The notes under the pieces: generated by a model
What the model saw: only the letters and a program-made list of their open reading frames with translations
What the model was told of the DNA's origin: nothing
The model's database searches: none
In this document: positions 60,691 to 64,000 of the stretch, piece by piece
Position numbering within the stretch: position 1 is the stretch's first letter
Layout: every line of letters starts with the position of its first letter
Made by a program: the position numbers and the translations under genes
Assembly: GCF_003719335.1 (NCBI RefSeq)
Contig: NZ_RIAS01000005.1
Span: forward strand, 62,001 to 126,000
DNA: 64,000 nucleotides
DNA from: Paenibacillus amylolyticus
GTDB lineage: Bacteria; Bacillota; Bacilli; Paenibacillales; Paenibacillaceae
Reading direction: 5' to 3'

Positions 60691-61863
60691 TCATGTGGAA
60701 CGATGTGTTGTTGTGCGTAACAATTGAAAGCCGAAACCAATCAAGGCGGCCAAAGCAAAACTCATCGCAGTAAGATAGAACGTCTGACGTCCTGTAAGCT
60801 CTAATAACAAGCCACCCAAGGTGCCGCTTAGAAGTCCAGAAGCGCTAGACCACACAATCGTAAATAAAGCCATGCCCGTTGCTCGAAAATCATCGGGAAC
60901 AAGTCGGGTTATATAACGAACCGCGGTGACATAAAAAATACCGAAAGTAACGCTGTGCATCGTTTGAATAAGAACAACGGCTGCCGGTGTATGCGAGACA
61001 GACATGAATAGTAAGCGAATGGTATACATCAAGGCCGCTAAGGTGAGAAGTGGGAGTTCCTTATATTTGTTACCATATTTGCTCAGTAGCAAAAATATCG
61101 GGATTTCACTCACGGAAGAGATGAGCAGGGACCAGCCGATCAATCCTTCGCTGGCACCCAAATCTTTGAGAGTGATCGTCAGAAAGGCTTCGTTCATCCG
61201 ATGGCCCATAGCCAGCAGAAACACACAGCCGAAAAATGCAAGAACATCTCGTCGTTTCAGGATGGCCCACAACCCGGATAAATCCATTCTGCTACTGCCA
61301 CCAGAAGGCTGGTCCCGTAATTGAAAGCTGATCAGTAATGTTACAGCTGCAAGGCTGATGCAGATCCACATCGTCCATTCGGAACCAAAAGAGCCAAGGA
61401 CATAACCGATGCTAAGGGCGAAAAAGGCATATCCTATGGAACCGAACACTCGAATAGACGTGAAATTTCGACCATATTTATTGGCCGTTGTAATAGCCAT
61501 CGTATCCGACAGTGGGTAGACCGGATAATAGAAAAAGTAAAATAGAGTTACAAGCACAAACACTTCGCCAAAACTTGATGCATTGGCAAGCAGGATTCCA
61601 GTAATTAACTGGCCACCAAGCAATAGGATCATAACTTTCCGTACGGTCTTGTATTTGTCACTCGCCATGCTCCAGAACATATTGGAGAAAACAGAGATGA
61701 GCGGTCCGATGCCATACAGGTAACCGATCTCGGCAGGACTGAAGCCAAGGTGGCTGAAGTAAAGCTGGAAGTACGATACTACCAGTGCGGTAGAACCAAA
61801 GATGGTGAACATCAGAGCCCGAAGCCAGTTCTGATCTGGCCGGGCCGTATGACTTAATTTCAT
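60691..61863 (-). CDS. MFS transporter, nucleoside-symporter/MFS_1-like group
   Basis: The 390-residue protein has twelve hydrophobic segments. Features are VVSYFQLYFSHLGFSPAEIG (first helix and loop), FWSMASDKYKTVRKVM (motif A), YPLSDTMAITTANKYG and FTSIRVFGSIGYAFFALSIG. These suggest the MFS_1-like family rather than DHA1 drug exporters. ATG 61863 is preferred with GGAG upstream; ATG 61878 lacks one. The substrate is not deducible. Confidence 0.85.
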   Translation of the reverse strand: MKLSHTARPDQNWLRALMFTIFGSTALVVSYFQLYFSHLGFSPAEIGYLYGIGPLISVFSNMFWSMASDKYKTVRKVMILLLGGQLITGILLANASSFGEVFVLVTLFYFFYYPVYPLSDTMAITTANKYGRNFTSIRVFGSIGYAFFALSIGYVLGSFGSEWTMWICISLAAVTLLISFQLRDQPSGGSSRMDLSGLWAILKRRDVLAFFGCVFLLAMGHRMNEAFLTITLKDLGASEGLIGWSLLISSVSEIPIFLLLSKYGNKYKELPLLTLAALMYTIRLLFMSVSHTPAAVVLIQTMHSVTFGIFYVTAVRYITRLVPDDFRATGMALFTIVWSSASGLLSGTLGGLLLELTGRQTFYLTAMSFALAALIGFGFQLLRTTTHRST

Positions 61864-61962
61864 GATGAGAGACTCCATTCTTAAATCTGATTCAGGTTAT
61901 TCGTTAATTTCAATAACTCGATAATTTGTTTCATAAAACGCATAATAGTGTTTCGAAGTGGA

Positions 61963-63303
61963 TCAGCCTTTCAAGGATGAAGAGCCGCGAGATGGCGGTA
62001 TGGACATCGTTGGTTCTTTTTGCGTGCGCCGGATAACAAGCCATACAATAACAAGTTCTGCAAGCAAACCAAGGGATTGGGCGGCTGCTCCGATCATGCC
62101 ATTCCATGCGGGGAACAAGCTGACCAAAATAAGCAATACTATTATCGTGCAAATGGCATTGGCGCTTTGTGAGCGAAACATCGTTTTGGTCTGTCCACGA
62201 AGTAGAATCAAACCATTGCTGAAATCCAAAAAAGGAGAGATCAGCGGGAAGAGCACAAACGCGCGAAGTGTCCAGAGACTTTGTTCCAGCAGCTGACCCT
62301 GAACACTCATAATGTTTTCAAATACCCATGGTCCCAGAGGCGTATACGCAATGGACACAGTCATCGCGAACGGAATAAAACCTGTAACAAGCGCGAACTT
62401 CTTAACGAGTTTAGCATCAATCAGATAGAAGTTAAGCACGATCTGATGGATATAGGTAAAAAAGCTTAACATGAGCTGCATCAGACTGCTTGCTACGGCA
62501 AACGAAGAGATAGCCAGCGCGATTCCGGTTGTTTTACCGAGCACAATGTTAATGACAGGACCTATAAACAGGGCTACAAAACTGGATAAAAGCAGTGGTT
62601 TGTAAAAACGATACACATCTCCCTTGCTCTCAACGGGATGATCCTCAAGCTTGGCAGGCATTTTTCGCATAATGTTTCTGCCTTCCAAGAAGCTAACCAG
62701 GGCTTCAATCATCATTCCCGCAGCAAAGATGATAGCGCCTACACGACCACTGTTGATGGAGTCTGTATAGATGAAGTACAGGGATAACCCATACATACCT
62801 GCTAACCTGAATACCATGCCGATCGTGAGCCATTTGGTTCGATTGTTTGTGATGATGATGCCTTGATAGATATTACGGATGACAGAAAAGATACTGACAT
62901 ACATCAGGATCTCGTACACATCGATCACTTTGCCTAGCAGATCGGGGCTGACGCCAAACAGATACTTGAATACACCGGTACCAATGGGTGAGTACACAAT
63001 AAGAAATCCGATTAGTAGCACACAGGCCAGAAATATTTTGGTCACAAACGTAAGAGCCTGAAAAGAGAGGCGGTCACGCACCAGCGCGGAACAGGTTTGG
63101 CGCAGCAAAGTGGAGGGACGCTCCGTAAGGGTCAGCAAACTTCCCGCAATGGCATAACTTGCAATAACGGTCTCTGGATGAGCAGAGCGTGCAAGCGTGC
63201 TGTTAATGATGACGTGTGATATCGTGACTAAAGAGGCGGAGATGCCAAGAGGCACAAAAAAAGAAAATAACCGTCTCCACGAAAGTGGTTCACCTGACGA
63301 CAT
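61963..63303 (-). CDS. MATE/MOP-superfamily membrane protein
   Basis: The 446-residue protein has about twelve hydrophobic segments with the two-bundle pattern of MOP-superfamily flippases and exporters (FFVPLGISASLVTISHVIIN at the start, PLLLSSFVALFIGPVINIVL in the second half). Close similarity to specific drug or lipid flippases is not clear. AAAGGAG precedes ATG 63303. The C-terminus is Ser/Pro-rich and cytoplasmic. It is divergent from the terpene-synthase-like gene at 63484; whether the two are related in function is unknown. Confidence 0.8.
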   Translation of the reverse strand: MSSGEPLSWRRLFSFFVPLGISASLVTISHVIINSTLARSAHPETVIASYAIAGSLLTLTERPSTLLRQTCSALVRDRLSFQALTFVTKIFLACVLLIGFLIVYSPIGTGVFKYLFGVSPDLLGKVIDVYEILMYVSIFSVIRNIYQGIIITNNRTKWLTIGMVFRLAGMYGLSLYFIYTDSINSGRVGAIIFAAGMMIEALVSFLEGRNIMRKMPAKLEDHPVESKGDVYRFYKPLLLSSFVALFIGPVINIVLGKTTGIALAISSFAVASSLMQLMLSFFTYIHQIVLNFYLIDAKLVKKFALVTGFIPFAMTVSIAYTPLGPWVFENIMSVQGQLLEQSLWTLRAFVLFPLISPFLDFSNGLILLRGQTKTMFRSQSANAICTIIVLLILVSLFPAWNGMIGAAAQSLGLLAELVIVWLVIRRTQKEPTMSIPPSRGSSSLKG

Positions 63304-63483
63304 GTCAACGACTCCTTTGATGGATAGAAATATGGATAGTATATCATAAAGCTTTGGAAGGGGATGCGATTTTTTACGCGGTTTATGCGGTAGATCATTT
63401 GTACAATTAAGGGGATCATATTATAATAGGAATGGTTAAAATCGCTCTAATACGTATTCAACCAAAGTGGAGGCACATTTATT

Positions 63484-64000
63484 TTGAGCCAATCAAATCG
63501 AAAACGTCATCAGTACCCGCGAGGACCGCTGGCATTGATGAGAGGGGTGTACAAATACACCATTCCGGAAACGCGTAAGGCATTGAATGGATGGCGTGCT
63601 CAGGCAGAGACAATTCCCAATGAGGAATTACGTACACAAGCACTTGCCAGTCTAAGGGATAAGCAATTTCACTGTGAAGGTGGAACGGTCTATGCTTTAG
63701 CGGATATGTCCAATAGACATATTCTCATTCCGCTAATCGTTTCGTATCAAACCATAAGTGATTATTTGGACAATCTGTGTGACCGCAGCACCTCGATGGA
63801 CCCGGATGATTTTCGTTTGCTCCATCAATCTATGCTTGATGCGGTAGATCCCGAGGCAACACCTGTCAATTATTATGCGCTCCGTGAGGATCAGGATGAC
63901 GGTGGATACCTACGGAATCTGGTGACGACATGCCAGGAGCTCACTCGTCAGCTACCGGGATATGCGTCAGCCAAGCCCCAAATACAGGATCTGGCAGGCC
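63484..64000 (+). CDS. ytpB: DUF2600 protein, YtpB-like terpene synthase, 3' end outside window
   Basis: The first 172 codons are visible. The start is TTG 63484, about 10 nt after GGAGG. The sequence has the DUF2600 motifs: PRGPLALMRGVYKYTIPETR, HCEGGTVYAL, SYQTISDYLDNLCDR (an aspartate-rich DYLDN motif) and DDGGYLRNLV. B. subtilis YtpB (tetraprenyl-beta-curcumene synthase) belongs to this family and makes sesquarterpenes. The family name is solid; the product specificity is by homology. Confidence 0.85.
   Translation, partial: MSQSNRKRHQYPRGPLALMRGVYKYTIPETRKALNGWRAQAETIPNEELRTQALASLRDKQFHCEGGTVYALADMSNRHILIPLIVSYQTISDYLDNLCDRSTSMDPDDFRLLHQSMLDAVDPEATPVNYYALREDQDDGGYLRNLVTTCQELTRQLPGYASAKPQIQDLAG

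Overview
The window reads as a chromosomal segment of a low-to-moderate GC, spore-forming Firmicute, most likely a Paenibacillus. Signs are strong AGGAGG ribosome binding sites with frequent TTG and GTG starts, a hemE-hemH-hemY cluster of the coproporphyrin type, LtaS, YtxH, DUF1450, DUF1049 and DUF2600 proteins, a collagen-like (BclA-type) surface protein, and a two-LysM M14 peptidase of the gamma-D-glutamyl-diamino-acid endopeptidase kind. No rRNA, CRISPR array, intact insertion sequence or prophage was seen. There is one tRNA-Leu(CAG). Both strands are used in short operons, most of them closed by clear hairpin-U-run terminators.

Layout. 1-2.9 kb (minus): a secreted esterase, then a MarR - nitroreductase - ABM monooxygenase operon that resembles quinone/electrophile detoxification units. 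3.0-6.7 kb (plus): an iron unit with two Fur boxes, an AraC regulator fused to a siderophore-binding domain, a siderophore-binding lipoprotein and a FhuF-like reductase, but no permease. 6.8-7.8 kb: a frameshifted collagen-like gene. 8.1-10.2 kb: a flavoprotein monooxygenase and an unknown protein. 10.3-10.7 kb: remnants of a G1-family (eqolisin) peptidase. 10.8-14.7 kb: the fructose operon fruR-fruK-fruA. 14.8-17.4 kb (minus): a decayed alcohol dehydrogenase, a bicupin oxalate decarboxylase-like enzyme with an altered lid loop, and an SDR enzyme divergent from a MerR regulator with paired operators. 17.6-24.1 kb: LysR, a spermidine-synthase-like protein, a diguanylate cyclase, an oxidoreductase, the tRNA and a tandem-HTH protein. 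24.6-33.1 kb (plus): an orphan holin, a Dabb/DUF86/DUF4261 cluster, YtxH, glutamate racemase, the LysM-M14 peptidase, a HesB-like/DUF1450 pair and an aldo/keto reductase. 33.1-33.4 kb: a roughly 255-bp palindromic element. 33.5-41 kb: DsbA-like protein, cytidine deaminase, LtaS, an RNA methyltransferase, an O-methyltransferase and a secreted asparaginase. 41-47.5 kb: cytochrome P450, an MFS exporter and the haem cluster. 47.7-55.9 kb (plus): CapA-like protein, GDPD, FAH-family protein, DUF92, TetR, ABC-F and a coiled-coil protein. 56-64 kb: M42 peptidase, LapA-domain protein, oligoendopeptidase F with two plausible starts, a cold-shock gene, two membrane transporters and the start of a ytpB-like terpene synthase gene.

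Functionally the window is mostly housekeeping and niche metabolism: iron, haem, fructose, cell envelope (MurI, LtaS, M14 peptidase, CapA) and redox stress. The less ordinary parts are the regulatory architectures (triple MarR-type sites, twin MerR-type 19-bp-spacer promoters), the dual-start peptidase, three decayed or frameshifted genes and the palindromic element. Coordinates, motifs and promoter spacings were read by eye; family names are assigned from recognised sequence motifs, not from database searches.
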